Positions 28,101 through 37,325 are shown, counted from the stretch's first letter. The stretch is DNA of 64,000 nt from Verrucomicrobiota bacterium (GCA_004293445.1 RDYP01000005.1:62001-126000), one strand, 5' to 3'. Numbers and translations: made by a program. The notes: generated by a model not told the origin, from the letters alone.

Positions 28101-31100
28101 AGGTGAGGTCGATGACGGGCAGGTTCGCACCGTTGCGGACGAACTCGAGGCCGTTGCCATTCAGCGTGAGGTTCGCGCCCGAGGCACCCGTGCCGCTGAG
28201 GGCGAGTTTGTTGAGGCGCAGCGGAGTGGCGCTGTCCTGGGTGAAGGTTCGCGCCGCGCCGGGGACGGTGAGGCCGGAGAAGAAACTGAGCTGCGTACCG
28301 CGTGCGGAGATCGGAGTGGTCGCGGGGTTCCAGTTCCCGGCGCTGCTCCAGTTTCCGCTGCTGGCAGAGGTCCAGTTGCGGGTGAGGACTGGCTCGCTGA
28401 TGCGGACGGTGGCGGGTTGGCTTGTTAGATTGCCCGCATCCCTCGCGGTGAAGGTGTAGCTCATTTCACCGGTGAATCCGAGAGTCGGCGTGAAACGGGC
28501 GGTGTGGCCGTCGGGTTGCAGGGCGACCGTGCCGCCGACCGCGTTCGAGACGGTGAAGACGAGGCTGGTAGTGGCTGTTAGATCGTCGCTGGCGAGCGTG
28601 CGCAGGCTGAGATCGGCGGCGGCTCCGGCGGTGGAGACGGCGTTGCCATCGACGACGACCGGCGCGGAGTTGCCGTTGGTGAGCGTGCCGCTGTAATCGA
28701 GGATGATCACCGAGGCGACGGGATCGGGCGCGGTGGCGGGGAGATTGATGACCAACTGGCCGCCGGCCGCGCTGGTGGTGAGAGCGGTGGTCGGTGCGGC
28801 AAGCAGGCGCGCGCTGGTGACGGTGGAGGCGAGCGGCACTTCGAGCGTGCCGTCGGCCGGCCACTCGAAGACATGCAGGTAGAGGCGGTTGCCTTTGCGC
28901 GTCGCGCGGCCCCAGGGGATCTGCGCGGCGGTCCAGGGTCCGGCGACCGTGCCGTAGATCGACTCGCCGTTCACGCGCAGCCACTCGCCCATGCGCTGGA
29001 GGCGGTCCACCGCGTAACCGGGGATGCGGCCTTGGGAATCCGGGCCGACGTTGAGCAGGAAATTGCCGCCCTTGTGCGAGATGTCGATGAGGTTGCGGAG
29101 CAGGTCGGAGTAGGATTTCGGTTGGGTGTCGTAGCGGTTGTAGAACCACTTCGAGCCGATGGTCATGCAGGTTTCGAAATCGCGGCCGGCGCTTTCGGCG
29201 GTGGACGGGATGCTGTTTTCCGGCGTGTCGTAGTCGCCCTGATAGACGCCGCCGAGGCGGTCGTTGACGATCAGGTTCGGCTGCTGGCCCAGCGCGGCGC
29301 GGAAGGCGGCGGCGCGGGTGTCGCTCATGTTCGCCGGAGTGTCGAACCAGAGCAGGTCGATCGGACCGAACTCCGTGAGCAACTCGCGGACCTGCGGGAC
29401 GGCGACGTCTGTTAGATAGTCGTCCATGTTTCCGCTCTGCGCGGGATCCCAGGGCAGGCCGTTGTTGGGCGGGAAGTCGCCGATGGCGCCGCCCGGGTTG
29501 TTCCAGTCCTTGGCGTGGGAATAGTAGAAGCCGACCTTCAGCCCGTGCCTGCGGCAGGCATCGACGAGTTCCTGCAGGATGTTGCGCGGGAAGCCGGAGA
29601 CATCGGCGATGTCAAAGGGGCTGGCCGCGCTGGGCCAGAGCGCGTGGCCGTCGTGATGCTTGGCCGTGAGGACGATGTATTTCTGGCCGGCGGCCTTGGC
29701 GAGAAGGGCCCAATCCTCGGCATTGAAATCGACCGGATTGAACTGCTGGGCGTCGCTGGTGTAGTCGGCGACGGAGATCTGTTGGCTGAACATCATCCAG
29801 TCGGCGTAGGTCACGACTTCCTGGCCGCTGTAAGCGCCTTCATAGACCGACGCGGGACCCCAGTGGACGAACATGCCGAACTTGCCATCGCGCCACCAAG
29901 CGAGCCGGGCGTCGCGTTCAGTGGTCGTTTCCACCGTGCCGCCGGGCGTGGTCTGGCGAGTGCCGGTGCTGTCGTAAACGGTGACCTTGAAGGTCTTGGT
30001 GGTGGTGTTGCCCGCGGCATCGGTGGCGGTGGCGGTGACCGTGGAGGTGCCGAGCGGAAAGGTGAAACCGGAGGGCGGCGTGGTTTCCGGCACGATGGCT
30101 CCGTTCACCTGATCGACGGCGGAAGTGGTGAAGGTGACGGGTGCCGAGGTGTTGGCGGTGCCGACGCTTACCGAATCAGGAACTGTTAGAAGCGGTCCGG
30201 AGGTATCCACCACGATGACGTTGAACGAGCCGCTGGCGGAGTTGCCCGAGGGATCGGTGGCGGTGACCGTGACGGCGGTGGTGCCGAGCGGGAAGATCGA
30301 GCCGGAGGCGGGCGTGGACGAAGGCGTGACCGCGCCGCTGATCGCGTCGTTGGCGGTGGGAGTGAAATTGACGACGGAACCAGCCGGGCCGGTGGCCTCG
30401 ACGGTGATATCGGCGGGCAGCGTGATGACAGGTGCAACGCTATCGACCACCGTGACGGTGAAAGTTTTGTTCGACGTGAGTGATCCGGAAGTGGCGCTGG
30501 CGGTGACGGTGGTGACGCCGAGTGGAAACAGCGAGCCCGAGGCCGGGGTATTGTTCGTAGAGAGCGGCAGGCCGCTGCTGGTCACGGCCGAGGTGACGAA
30601 GTTCACCACGGTGCCGGCGGGGCCCGCGGCCTCGACGGCGATCGGCTCCGGCACGGTGATGACCGGCGGACCGGGCGGTGCGCTCTCGACGGTGAGCGTG
30701 ACATCGTTGCCATCGCCGCCATTGTAGCGGATGCGGAAAGTGAAGTTTCCACCGGGGCCGGCGACGGTGAAGGTGGTGTTGTCCGCGCGACCGCTGAAGG
30801 TGCCGCTCACCGCGCCAATGCTGGTCTTGTTGACGAGGGTGAGGACGCTGGTTTGAGGGAGGTATTCCGCGATGTCCAAGGCGAGGGTCGCGCCGAGAGT
30901 CACGTTGCCGCCGATGTTCAGCGCTGCCGCGCCGGACTGACCGAGGCGGGCGCGGTAGGTGGTGGAGGCGGGCGCGGCGAGATTCCCTGTTAGAGTGATC
31001 GAGCCGCGGTTCTCCAAGGTGGCGGTGTTGTTCAGGGTGATGTTGGACGCGGAGGAAATGCTGCCGCTGACGACGAGCGAACTGGAGGAGCTCACGCCGA

Positions 31101-34100
31101 TCGCGCCGGTGCCGCTGTGGGCTCCGGCTAGGGTGTAGGCGGCTCCGCCGGTGAAAGAGAACGAACCGATGCCGGAGATCGCGTGGCCCAGAGTGTAAGC
31201 GCCGGTGCGGTTGAAGGTGAGGCTGGCATTGTTGAGGATGTCGCCGGCACCGAGGGTTCCGGTGCTGCCGCCATTTCCGACCTGGGTAGACCCCGCGGAC
31301 AGCGTGGTGGTTCCGAGATAGCTGTTGTTCGCCGAAAGAACGACGCTCGCGAAGCCGCCGGTGCGAGTGAGGCCGCCGGGGCCGGAGATCGGGCCGTTGA
31401 AACGGAAGGTGCCGGAGTTCGGGCCGTCGATCGTCGTGTTCGCGGCGAGGGTGAGGGCGTTGGCGACGTTGTAAGTGAAGGGACTGGCAGGACCGGCGAG
31501 GGAGATCGAAGGCAGGGTCGAGCCGTTCGTGCTGAGAGCGAAGGCGGCTCCTGTTAGATGGACCACCGGGCTGGTGGCGTTGCGAGATCCGTTCAGATTG
31601 AGCTGATGGACGGCGATCGGCCCCGCGGGATCGGCGTTGATGTTGATGGTGCCGGTGGCGAGCGATTGGCCGGTGAAGAAGCCGATACGCGCCGCGGTAC
31701 CGCCCGCGGGGACGGCAGCGGGATTCCAGTTCGCCGCGGTGCTCCAGAGCAGCGTGGCGGCGGTGGAGCTGTTGGTGAAAGTGAGCGACTGGACGACGGT
31801 GGGATCAGAGTCGAGCGTGCGCTCTTGGGCGTTGGTGAGGCCGTCGTTGTCGGGGTCGGCCGAGTCGGCGGCATCGCCGCTGTTCGAAGTGGTGCCGAAC
31901 CAGGTGAAGCGCCATTGGTCATCGGCGGTTAAGCCGAGCGGCAACCAGGCGAGGGCGATGCCGTCGACATTGTTCTGGATCGAGAAATTACCATACGCAG
32001 AAGCAGCGCGGCCGCCGGCATCGGTGGTGACGGTGCCGAGCGTGAAATTCGCGCTGCGCGAAGGAGCGCTGATCAACGGCCAGCTTCGCATCGTCGACCA
32101 ATAGGGATCGGTGAAATCCACGGTCGAACCGGGGCTGTTGAGCGTGACGTTCACCGCGCCGGCCGAGGCGAGCGGCGCGCCGCTGGAGATCAGGCCGATG
32201 CCAGCGTTGGCATTCATTTCGCACACGAGGCGGCCTGTGCCGGAGAAGGTGAGTGCACCCGAAAAACCGAAGGCACCCGAACGGGGGATTGCGAGGTTGC
32301 CATTGCCGACGTTCACCGCGCTGGCGAGCGTGGGCGTGCCGGTGAGCGTTCCTGCCTCGATGACGGTGGCGCCTGTGTAGCTGTGAGCTCCTGAGAGCGT
32401 CAGGACGCCCGCACCGCGTTTGCGCAGGCCGCCAGCGCCGGAGATGGGGGCGGAGAAGGCCATCGCGTCGTCGCGACCGAAGCCGAACTCCGCACTCGAT
32501 CCGACGGACACTCCCGCCGCTCCAGTGAAGGCGAGCGAGCCGCTGGTGCCCGAGCCGATGAAGAGTTTGCCCTGGCTGACGGACAAGGTGGCGGAAAGCG
32601 AATTGTTGCCTGTTAGAGTCCAGATACCCGAGCCCGTCTTGATGAGCGAGAGCTTGGCCGGAGCGGTGGTGAGGGTGCCGTCGGGATTGGTGATGGATGT
32701 CACCACGTTGGCGTCGGAGATATTTCCGGCGAAGACATTGCTTCCGGAAGAAGTCGTCGCGCCGAGCGTCAGGCGCGGATTGGCGGAGCGGATGGTGCTC
32801 GGGCTTCCGCCGCTGCCGAAGACGACGTTTCCGGTCCAGGTGAGCGGGCCGCTGCCGCTGGAGTCGAGGATACCGTCGGGAAAACGGCCGTCGAAACGAA
32901 TGGCATGGGCGGAGGTGGCCGCCGGGCCGGTGTGGATCAGGCGCGGCCGCCACGAGTCCGAATGCAGATAGCGCGGGTAGAACAGAACCGCGGCGGTGCT
33001 GTTCGTGCCGAGCGAGGAAATGTTAGGGATCGTCACCGGGCCACGGGCGATGCGGAGTTCGCCATCGTGCTGGCTGCCTGCCGGGAGGGTGAAGGGCGTG
33101 TCGCCCGCCTTGTGGATGTGGCGGATGCCGGGGCCGAGCGCTTGGCCGAGGACGATGGTGCCGAGGGTGGAATTGCCCGGAATCGGCATGAGGAAATCGA
33201 CATCGCGCGGTCTCACTCCGTCGCCGGAGATCTGGCCGTTCAAGCGAAGCGCGATGCCGGGGCTGCGACTGTGATTGGAGAACTGGAGGTTCTGCACGCC
33301 GGTAATGGCGGCATTGAAGGTCTGGTCCGCCGTGACGCTGGTGTTCATCGCAATCCCACCGTGGGTGCATGACGTGTCGCCGGGTTTGCCCGCGCCGAGG
33401 ACGAGCTTGCCCGGCCCGGAGAACACGTGGGCGGGCAGCGTCGCGCCATCGAGATAGAGCGACTGAAGAGTCTGATCGTTTGTAAGCGAGACCGCGGCGG
33501 GAGCGTTCGGGACGTTGAAAACGGCGGCGAAGCCGGGGCCGGGCTGGCCGTCCGGGCCCCAGTTGGCGGTATTGTCCCAAACGCCGTCCACTGCGCCGAG
33601 CCAGCCGGGTTTCTGATAGTAGCGGGCGTAGTCCCAGAGGGTCTCCTGGCCGTCGAGCGCGGCGTTGGGACTGAGCCAATCGAGCACCTTGGTACTGAGA
33701 ATGATGGCAGACCCTTGGATCGAGGTGGTGTCGTTCATTCCCGACGACGGCGCGGTAAACACCTTCTTGCCGTTGAGGTAGACCACCTGGGAATTGTCGG
33801 TGCGCCATTCGAGGCCGACAGTGACGTATTGAGTGACGTCGCCGAGGGCGGTGTATTTCCCGCCGTAGTCCCAAGTGCGCTCGCCGGTAAAGTGGTCCCA
33901 GACGCCGAAGCCGTAGCTGTTGAGAACGGAGTCGGTGCGCATGTTGAAAAACTCCGGCGCATCGATCTCGTAGCCGTGGAGGACTTCATCAAGCGCGCCG
34001 TGCCAATAGGCCGTGTCCACGCCGGTGGCGGGTGCCTGGGGGAGGCGGATGCGGGCCTCGTGGTAGCCGAACTTCTGGCCGTGGCGGGAACTGATGCCGC

Positions 34101-35088
34101 CCTCGGACCAGTTCGCCTCGTTCTTGAGATCGGCGCTGGTGGCGGAGCCGATGGGGACGCTGCCGATGTAGGATAGCCTCGTTCGCAGGCGGCCACCGGA
34201 AACGCTGTAGTTGTTGCGCCCTGCGAAGCCCGACCAGACGGCGGAGTCGATCGCGGTGCCGTCGAAGTGATCTGTTAGAGAAAGAATCGTGTAGTCCTGG
34301 GGCTTTTCCACGGCGGGTGCCCAGGGCGCGTGGCGGGGAATGAACTGAACGGCATCGGCTACGACGTTGTCGTTGGCTCCGTTGTTGCGGATGACAACGC
34401 GGGTGGTGGTGCCCGCTTCGACGCTGACATTGGTGACGAGATTCCAGACGCCGCCGTTGATTTCCTGGTTGAGGGCGAAGCTACGTTTGCCATCGGGAAA
34501 AATCACATCGACAGGCGTGTTGGTGGCGCGGTTCGGGTAGGCGGACCAACGGAGATAGACGTCGTAGTTTCCCCGGACGGGAAGACTCGGAGTGTAGGTG
34601 TAGGTGGCGGTAGGGGTGCTTCCTGTGGTTTTCGCGGCATAGACGGCACCGCCGCCGTAGGCCCCGGAGACTGTGCTGGCGATCCAGTTTCCGGTGATGC
34701 CGAGACCGGTCGCAGCTCCACCGGAGGCGGCGTTGTCGAGGATGAGACCCGGGGCCGCCCAAACGCCGCGGAGGGCCGGACTTTCGCCGGAAGAGTCGAT
34801 GGCAGTGACGGTGTAGTACGCGAAAACTCCGGGAGTGGCGGAGCTGTCCGTGAAATTCGTGGTCGTGACCGTGGCGAGGGAGGTCGATGCGTCGACCAGC
34901 GATGCCGCACGTTTCACGGCGTAGCTGGTAGCGCCAGGGACCGCGGACCACGACAGGGTGACCGCGCCCGATTGCTCGGACGGAGCGACGGAAATCATCG
35001 ATGGTGCCGAAGGGCGGGCGCTTGCGGGAAGAACCGCGAAAAAGGCGGCGAGGGGCAGTGCGAGCGCGAGTGATGACAGGGATGTCAT
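25177..35088 (-). CDS. 3303-aa secreted multidomain protein: golvesin-like, GH16-like, beta-strand repeats, HYR, GH29 alpha-L-fucosidase, DNRLRE
   Basis: The signal peptide is MTSLSSLALALPLAAFFAVL. Domains in order, approximate residues: fibronectin III-like (35-110); golvesin/Xly CBD-like (116-250, ending DNVVADAVQFIP); GH16-like (270-495) with HGYEIDAPEFF near 375 fitting ExDxxE; beta-strand repeats (500-1460); three HYR domains (1470-1705, for example TTVTATATDAAGNTTTKTF-type strands); and GH29 alpha-L-fucosidase (1720-2090). The GH29 part opens with KFGMFVHWGPASVYEG, has VLTAKHHDGHALWPS, LLWFDTPANMSD near 1914 with the likely nucleophile Asp, and NFLLNVGPDSQGRIP. More beta-strand repeats (2150-2750), a PKD-like domain, DNRLRE (2863-3080), a PKD-like domain and the calcium-loop tail (3170-3303) follow. 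It would release fucose and cut a beta-glycan backbone outside the cell. It lies 40 bp after the FecR gene, so the sigma/FecR pair may control it. Confidence 0.87.
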   Translation of the reverse strand: MTSLSSLALALPLAAFFAVLPASARPSAPSMISVAPSEQSGAVTLSWSAVPGATSYAVKRAASLVDASTSLATVTTTNFTDSSATPGVFAYYTVTAIDSSGESPALRGVWAAPGLILDNAASGGAATGLGITGNWIASTVSGAYGGGAVYAAKTTGSTPTATYTYTPSLPVRGNYDVYLRWSAYPNRATNTPVDVIFPDGKRSFALNQEINGGVWNLVTNVSVEAGTTTRVVIRNNGANDNVVADAVQFIPRHAPWAPAVEKPQDYTILSLTDHFDGTAIDSAVWSGFAGRNNYSVSGGRLRTRLSYIGSVPIGSATSADLKNEANWSEGGISSRHGQKFGYHEARIRLPQAPATGVDTAYWHGALDEVLHGYEIDAPEFFNMRTDSVLNSYGFGVWDHFTGERTWDYGGKYTALGDVTQYVTVGLEWRTDNSQVVYLNGKKVFTAPSSGMNDTTSIQGSAIILSTKVLDWLSPNAALDGQETLWDYARYYQKPGWLGAVDGVWDNTANWGPDGQPGPGFAAVFNVPNAPAAVSLTNDQTLQSLYLDGATLPAHVFSGPGKLVLGAGKPGDTSCTHGGIAMNTSVTADQTFNAAITGVQNLQFSNHSRSPGIALRLNGQISGDGVRPRDVDFLMPIPGNSTLGTIVLGQALGPGIRHIHKAGDTPFTLPAGSQHDGELRIARGPVTIPNISSLGTNSTAAVLFYPRYLHSDSWRPRLIHTGPAATSAHAIRFDGRFPDGILDSSGSGPLTWTGNVVFGSGGSPSTIRSANPRLTLGATTSSGSNVFAGNISDANVVTSITNPDGTLTTAPAKLSLIKTGSGIWTLTGNNSLSATLSVSQGKLFIGSGTSGSLAFTGAAGVSVGSSAEFGFGRDDAMAFSAPISGAGGLRKRGAGVLTLSGAHSYTGATVIEAGTLTGTPTLASAVNVGNGNLAIPRSGAFGFSGALTFSGTGRLVCEMNANAGIGLISSGAPLASAGAVNVTLNSPGSTVDFTDPYWSTMRSWPLISAPSRSANFTLGTVTTDAGGRAASAYGNFSIQNNVDGIALAWLPLGLTADDQWRFTWFGTTSNSGDAADSADPDNDGLTNAQERTLDSDPTVVQSLTFTNSSTAATLLWSTAANWNPAAVPAGGTAARIGFFTGQSLATGTININADPAGPIAVHQLNLNGSRNATSPVVHLTGAAFALSTNGSTLPSISLAGPASPFTYNVANALTLAANTTIDGPNSGTFRFNGPISGPGGLTRTGGFASVVLSANNSYLGTTTLSAGSTQVGNGGSTGTLGAGDILNNASLTFNRTGAYTLGHAISGIGSFSFTGGAAYTLAGAHSGTGAIGVSSSSSLVVSGSISSASNITLNNTATLENRGSITLTGNLAAPASTTYRARLGQSGAAALNIGGNVTLGATLALDIAEYLPQTSVLTLVNKTSIGAVSGTFSGRADNTTFTVAGPGGNFTFRIRYNGGDGNDVTLTVESAPPGPPVITVPEPIAVEAAGPAGTVVNFVTSAVTSSGLPLSTNNTPASGSLFPLGVTTVTASATSGSLTSNKTFTVTVVDSVAPVITLPADITVEATGPAGSVVNFTPTANDAISGAVTPSSTPASGSIFPLGTTAVTVTATDPSGNSASGSFNVIVVDTSGPLLTVPDSVSVGTANTSAPVTFTTSAVDQVNGAIVPETTPPSGFTFPLGTSTVTATATDAAGNTTTKTFKVTVYDSTGTRQTTPGGTVETTTERDARLAWWRDGKFGMFVHWGPASVYEGAYSGQEVVTYADWMMFSQQISVADYTSDAQQFNPVDFNAEDWALLAKAAGQKYIVLTAKHHDGHALWPSAASPFDIADVSGFPRNILQELVDACRRHGLKVGFYYSHAKDWNNPGGAIGDFPPNNGLPWDPAQSGNMDDYLTDVAVPQVRELLTEFGPIDLLWFDTPANMSDTRAAAFRAALGQQPNLIVNDRLGGVYQGDYDTPENSIPSTAESAGRDFETCMTIGSKWFYNRYDTQPKSYSDLLRNLIDISHKGGNFLLNVGPDSQGRIPGYAVDRLQRMGEWLRVNGESIYGTVAGPWTAAQIPWGRATRKGNRLYLHVFEWPADGTLEVPLASTVTSARLLAAPTTALTTSAAGGQLVINLPATAPDPVASVIILDYSGTLTNGNSAPVVVDGNAVSTAGAAADLSLRTLASDDLTATTSLVFTVSNAVGGTVALQPDGHTARFTPTLGFTGEMSYTFTARDAGNLTSQPATVRISEPVLTRNWTSASSGNWSSAGNWNPATTPISARGTQLSFFSGLTVPGAARTFTQDSATPLRLNKLALSGTGASGANLTLNGNGLEFVRNGANLPVIDLTCTGGVATYTVAQPITLGADTTFNSPNSATHIFSSPISGPGGLTRTGGYASLIFTANNSYSGPTRLLDGTTQIGNGGTTGSLGSGPVTLNGALTINRSNAFDLTQPISGFGSILHNGSGTTTLGSSNSYSGTTTVYLGTLVASSLNSHQNGTPALATSSLGAPISPLAAVIGLGSSLGSGTLRYNGNGETTDRPINLRGTNGATLDHSGSGPLKFTSGFQATAASSKTLTLTGSTTASGEIAGAIVDNAPTNKTSLVKSGTGTWILSGNSSYTGTTSVSAGTLTVTGALASPAALTISAGATLSGSGAIASPVTVNGTLAPMGMQLSNNLLLSSSARLRIEANANDAASFGGLTGNSLAITSGAALDLMLNGPNSSVNFLHAFWRAPRSWPVLAGTSRSGTLALGTITTDAGGRPAATYGNFSLEHSATGVSLLWNPLPGFALLENPAIDLLLPLSNPVTLPNLQMALRLAVSLNGGNGTTLAWSKLSGPGTVNFGDASATDTTATFSADGTYVLRATAANAIGSSPLDLTVRVNPATSLTLRHGVNGYTHSSTFVRSDSKTWNSGARDQFIVGRSGGTIFRSLLSFPINSLPSEAVLQSVSLDLWTSEAASGNVGELQLRHLANNFTEGTGSGASASNGTHSGADWNSRVGGFALDGLWAAGGGLEGIDFEPTTLSAREGFSATTVGTQHSFPSSDEFLDAATTARASGQPLNLLLFSPATEAATSSAFVRIGSDENATTTRRPQLTLSFSLPTLPVVDPGTAPAAITGIAAPLIGSVTDATESQWSLVSGPGPAFIADPTAPVTTAMFGKPGSYLLRLRAANGSGESSRTLSVTSTGTARSEAEIWRQIHFGTASDTGDAADSADPDHDGLANLLEFATGRLPNTPDGAVAALTKSGSSLEFTYRRSHAAVADGVQFLVEWSDTLGNDWSTADVVQAPVVGTDDGIGELWRAAVPVGAAGRRFLHLRIIPPSP
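25267..25562 (-). repeat. C-terminal tail coding repeat, copy B
   Basis: This is the partner of 17461-17760 and encodes the tail of the 3303-aa protein. The two copies diverge after the shared segment: the final ~15 residues differ (SRFVRLRVARP against RRFLHLRIIPPSP). Confidence 0.8.
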
Positions 35089-35127
35089 GGCTTGGATCGA
35101 AAGGGTTGGGACGACCTGAAGCGGCGA

Positions 35128-36744
35128 TCAGGGTTTCCCCTCTTGATAGAGGCGGGCGATTTCCTCGGGCGGGAGGGCACGGGAGAGAATCACCAACTCG
35201 TCGAGGGATCCGGTGAAATTCCGGAGATGCTCCGCGGGGACCTTGCCTGCGGCGGGCTTCGATCCGACCGGCCAATTGCCGAAGGCGTAGCCACCGAAAC
35301 TCACAGGAAGCTTCGCAGGAAAACTGCCGGAGCCGACGGGACAGCCATCGCGATAATGGACAACCTTGCCACTACGGGAATCGTAGGTGGCGGCAATGAA
35401 GATCCAACGGCCGAGGTCGGGCTCGGAGAGGGGCTGCGATTTCACCGGGCCCTCCCATCCGGAAGCGGTGGCGGGGTGGCCGATCCCATTGGTCAGGGCG
35501 AGTCGGACTTCGCCGCTGTCCTGAAGCAGCCACTGGAGGGCGGATTCGCGCCCAGTGTCAGGCATCAGCAGAACATTGTAGCGGTTCGGCAGGCCATCGA
35601 TCCGCAACCACGCGAGGCAGGTGGCGGAGGAGGAATCGCCGGCAAGCCCGAAGAGCAGGCGATCGCCGCGGCCACGAAACTCCAAGGCACGTTTTCCAGG
35701 CCAGCGGCCTGCGGTCCAGCGGGTGCCGACGAGCGCGCCGTGGGATCCGGGCCTGGCCTTCGCAGCATGATTGCGGACGGAACGACTGGTGTCGGTGGTT
35801 TCTTGAAAGGTGTAAGCCAGCAAGGTGGCGGGATCAGCCGCGAGTCGCTCGGCGGACTCCTGCCAGCGCATCACTCCGAGGCGTGCACCGTGGACGATGC
35901 GTTCGCGGAAGCGGGCCTCGGAGGGGAAGGCCTCGTCGGGCAGAGTCGCGGGGGCGAGCGAACCGGCTGAATCCGTGACCATCGAAGTCTCATCGCGCAA
36001 GTCGTGGATCGTGCCGTTCTGGTGGAGTTCGATCGCTCCTTGCAGGACTTTGACTGCGGATGCGCCGTCCTCGCCGACGACCAATCCGAAAGCCGTACCG
36101 GTATCGACAACACGCAACTTCGGGGTATCGACAACAAAGCCACGAGCGGGCGGTGGGACTTGGGCGCGGATCTTCCCGAAATGGCAGAACAATTCCATGC
36201 CGGAGACGACGTCCAACTCGGCGGGGCCCTCGAGCAGCAGGCGGGCACCGCTGGCAAACTCGATCGATGCCATGCCGGACTCCAAAGTGAGGCGGCCGGG
36301 TTGGAGAGAACTGCCCGGAGCGGGCTGGAGGCCTTGCCAAACCGCATCCGCGACCTCCTTGACGATCGCGACCGGTTCGGGCGAAAGCGGCGGCACCGAA
36401 GAAGGCCGCGGACCGCGCACGGGGTGAAGCCCGGCGAGAAAGGCTCCAACCATCAACGCCGCCGCGATTGGGATCCACAGAAAGGGCAGCTTGCGGTGAG
36501 GGGCGGGGAGACGGCGCGGGCGACTGGACGAGGGTTCGAGAATGGCGACGATGCCATCTTCCCGAAGGCGGTCGATCAGGGCCTGTTCGTCGACGAGCAG
36601 TCGCGCCATGATCGCGCGAGCGGCGGAGTCGCGGCGCAGCCAGTCGTTGAGGGCCGCGCGGGCCTGCGGATCGCCGTGGTCGCGGGCGGCGGAAAGGAGT
36701 TCGAGCAGGCGTGGCCCGATGTCGGACGGGGTGCTCGGCTTCAT
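35128..36744 (-). CDS. FecR-like anti-sigma/regulatory protein with C-terminal LamG domain
   Basis: This 538-residue single-pass membrane protein has a cytosolic N-terminal part of about 85 residues (likely sigma-binding, MKPSTPSDIGPRLLELLSAA). A transmembrane helix follows (FLWIPIAAALMVGAFLAGL, about 86-104). The FecR domain is periplasmic (LTLESGMASIEFASGARLLL, then FVVDTPKLRVVDTGTAFGLV). A LamG-type concanavalin-like domain forms the C-terminal 200 residues (FTGSLDELVILSRALPPEEI near the end). FecR proteins relay outer signals to an ECF sigma factor. The start overlaps the sigma factor stop by ATGA, so the two are coupled. The LamG domain suggests direct glycan sensing. This architecture is common in Planctomycetes and Verrucomicrobia. 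Confidence 0.9.
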   Translation of the reverse strand: MKPSTPSDIGPRLLELLSAARDHGDPQARAALNDWLRRDSAARAIMARLLVDEQALIDRLREDGIVAILEPSSSRPRRLPAPHRKLPFLWIPIAAALMVGAFLAGLHPVRGPRPSSVPPLSPEPVAIVKEVADAVWQGLQPAPGSSLQPGRLTLESGMASIEFASGARLLLEGPAELDVVSGMELFCHFGKIRAQVPPPARGFVVDTPKLRVVDTGTAFGLVVGEDGASAVKVLQGAIELHQNGTIHDLRDETSMVTDSAGSLAPATLPDEAFPSEARFRERIVHGARLGVMRWQESAERLAADPATLLAYTFQETTDTSRSVRNHAAKARPGSHGALVGTRWTAGRWPGKRALEFRGRGDRLLFGLAGDSSSATCLAWLRIDGLPNRYNVLLMPDTGRESALQWLLQDSGEVRLALTNGIGHPATASGWEGPVKSQPLSEPDLGRWIFIAATYDSRSGKVVHYRDGCPVGSGSFPAKLPVSFGGYAFGNWPVGSKPAAGKVPAEHLRNFTGSLDELVILSRALPPEEIARLYQEGKP

Positions 36745-37271
36745 GCCTCCGCCCTCCCGAGTTCGCGTTGAATGCAGTCGCTGAGGACCTGTCGCAGTCG
36801 GAGCATGTTCATTTTCACCGCGCTGTCGGAGCGGCGGGTAGTCCGGGCGATCTCACGAAGCGGGCGGCCGTCGACGTAGTGCGCGTGGAGGAGGGCGCGC
36901 TGCTCGGCACCGAGTTTTCCGAGGCAAACGCCGAGGGCCTCGCGGCGCTCGGGCAGCTCGGTGGCGACGCGTTCCGCGTCATCGGCCAGCGACTCGACGA
37001 CATCGGGGTCGAAGACGAGGCGATCGCGCGACTTGTCGCGGAAGTGCGAAAGGATGGTGAAGCGGGCGACGGCGAAGGCCCAGGGAAGGAACTCGGTTTC
37101 CGGATCCCAGTCGCCCGATTTTTTCCAGAGCTTGAGATTGGTTTCCTGCAGCACCTCGGCCGCGGCGTTGCGGTCGGCGAGGTTCGCGTGGCAGAAGGCC
37201 GAGAGAACCGGCTGGTAGCGGGTCAGCGCTTCGACAAAGCGAAGGTCCGGGCTTGGGTTGGAATCGGGCAT
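36741..37271 (-). CDS. ECF-type RNA polymerase sigma factor
   Basis: This 176-residue protein has region 2 at about residues 20-85 (AAAEVLQETNLKLWKKSGDW, then FLPWAFAVARFTILSHFRDK) and region 4 at about 115-170 (LGAEQRALLHAHYVDGRPLR, then RRSDSAVKMNMLRLRQVL). It looks like the ECF families paired with FecR proteins in Planctomycetes and Verrucomicrobia. It is the first gene of the long same-strand carbohydrate region and overlaps fecR by 4 bases. It would direct RNA polymerase to promoters of this and possibly other clusters. No promoter match was identified. Confidence 0.93.
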   Translation of the reverse strand: MPDSNPSPDLRFVEALTRYQPVLSAFCHANLADRNAAAEVLQETNLKLWKKSGDWDPETEFLPWAFAVARFTILSHFRDKSRDRLVFDPDVVESLADDAERVATELPERREALGVCLGKLGAEQRALLHAHYVDGRPLREIARTTRRSDSAVKMNMLRLRQVLSDCIQRELGRAEA

Positions 37272-37325
37272 GGGCCGGTGTTCTCGGGGATTCCCGTGGA
37301 CCCGTGCCGCGTCACATCTTTTTCG

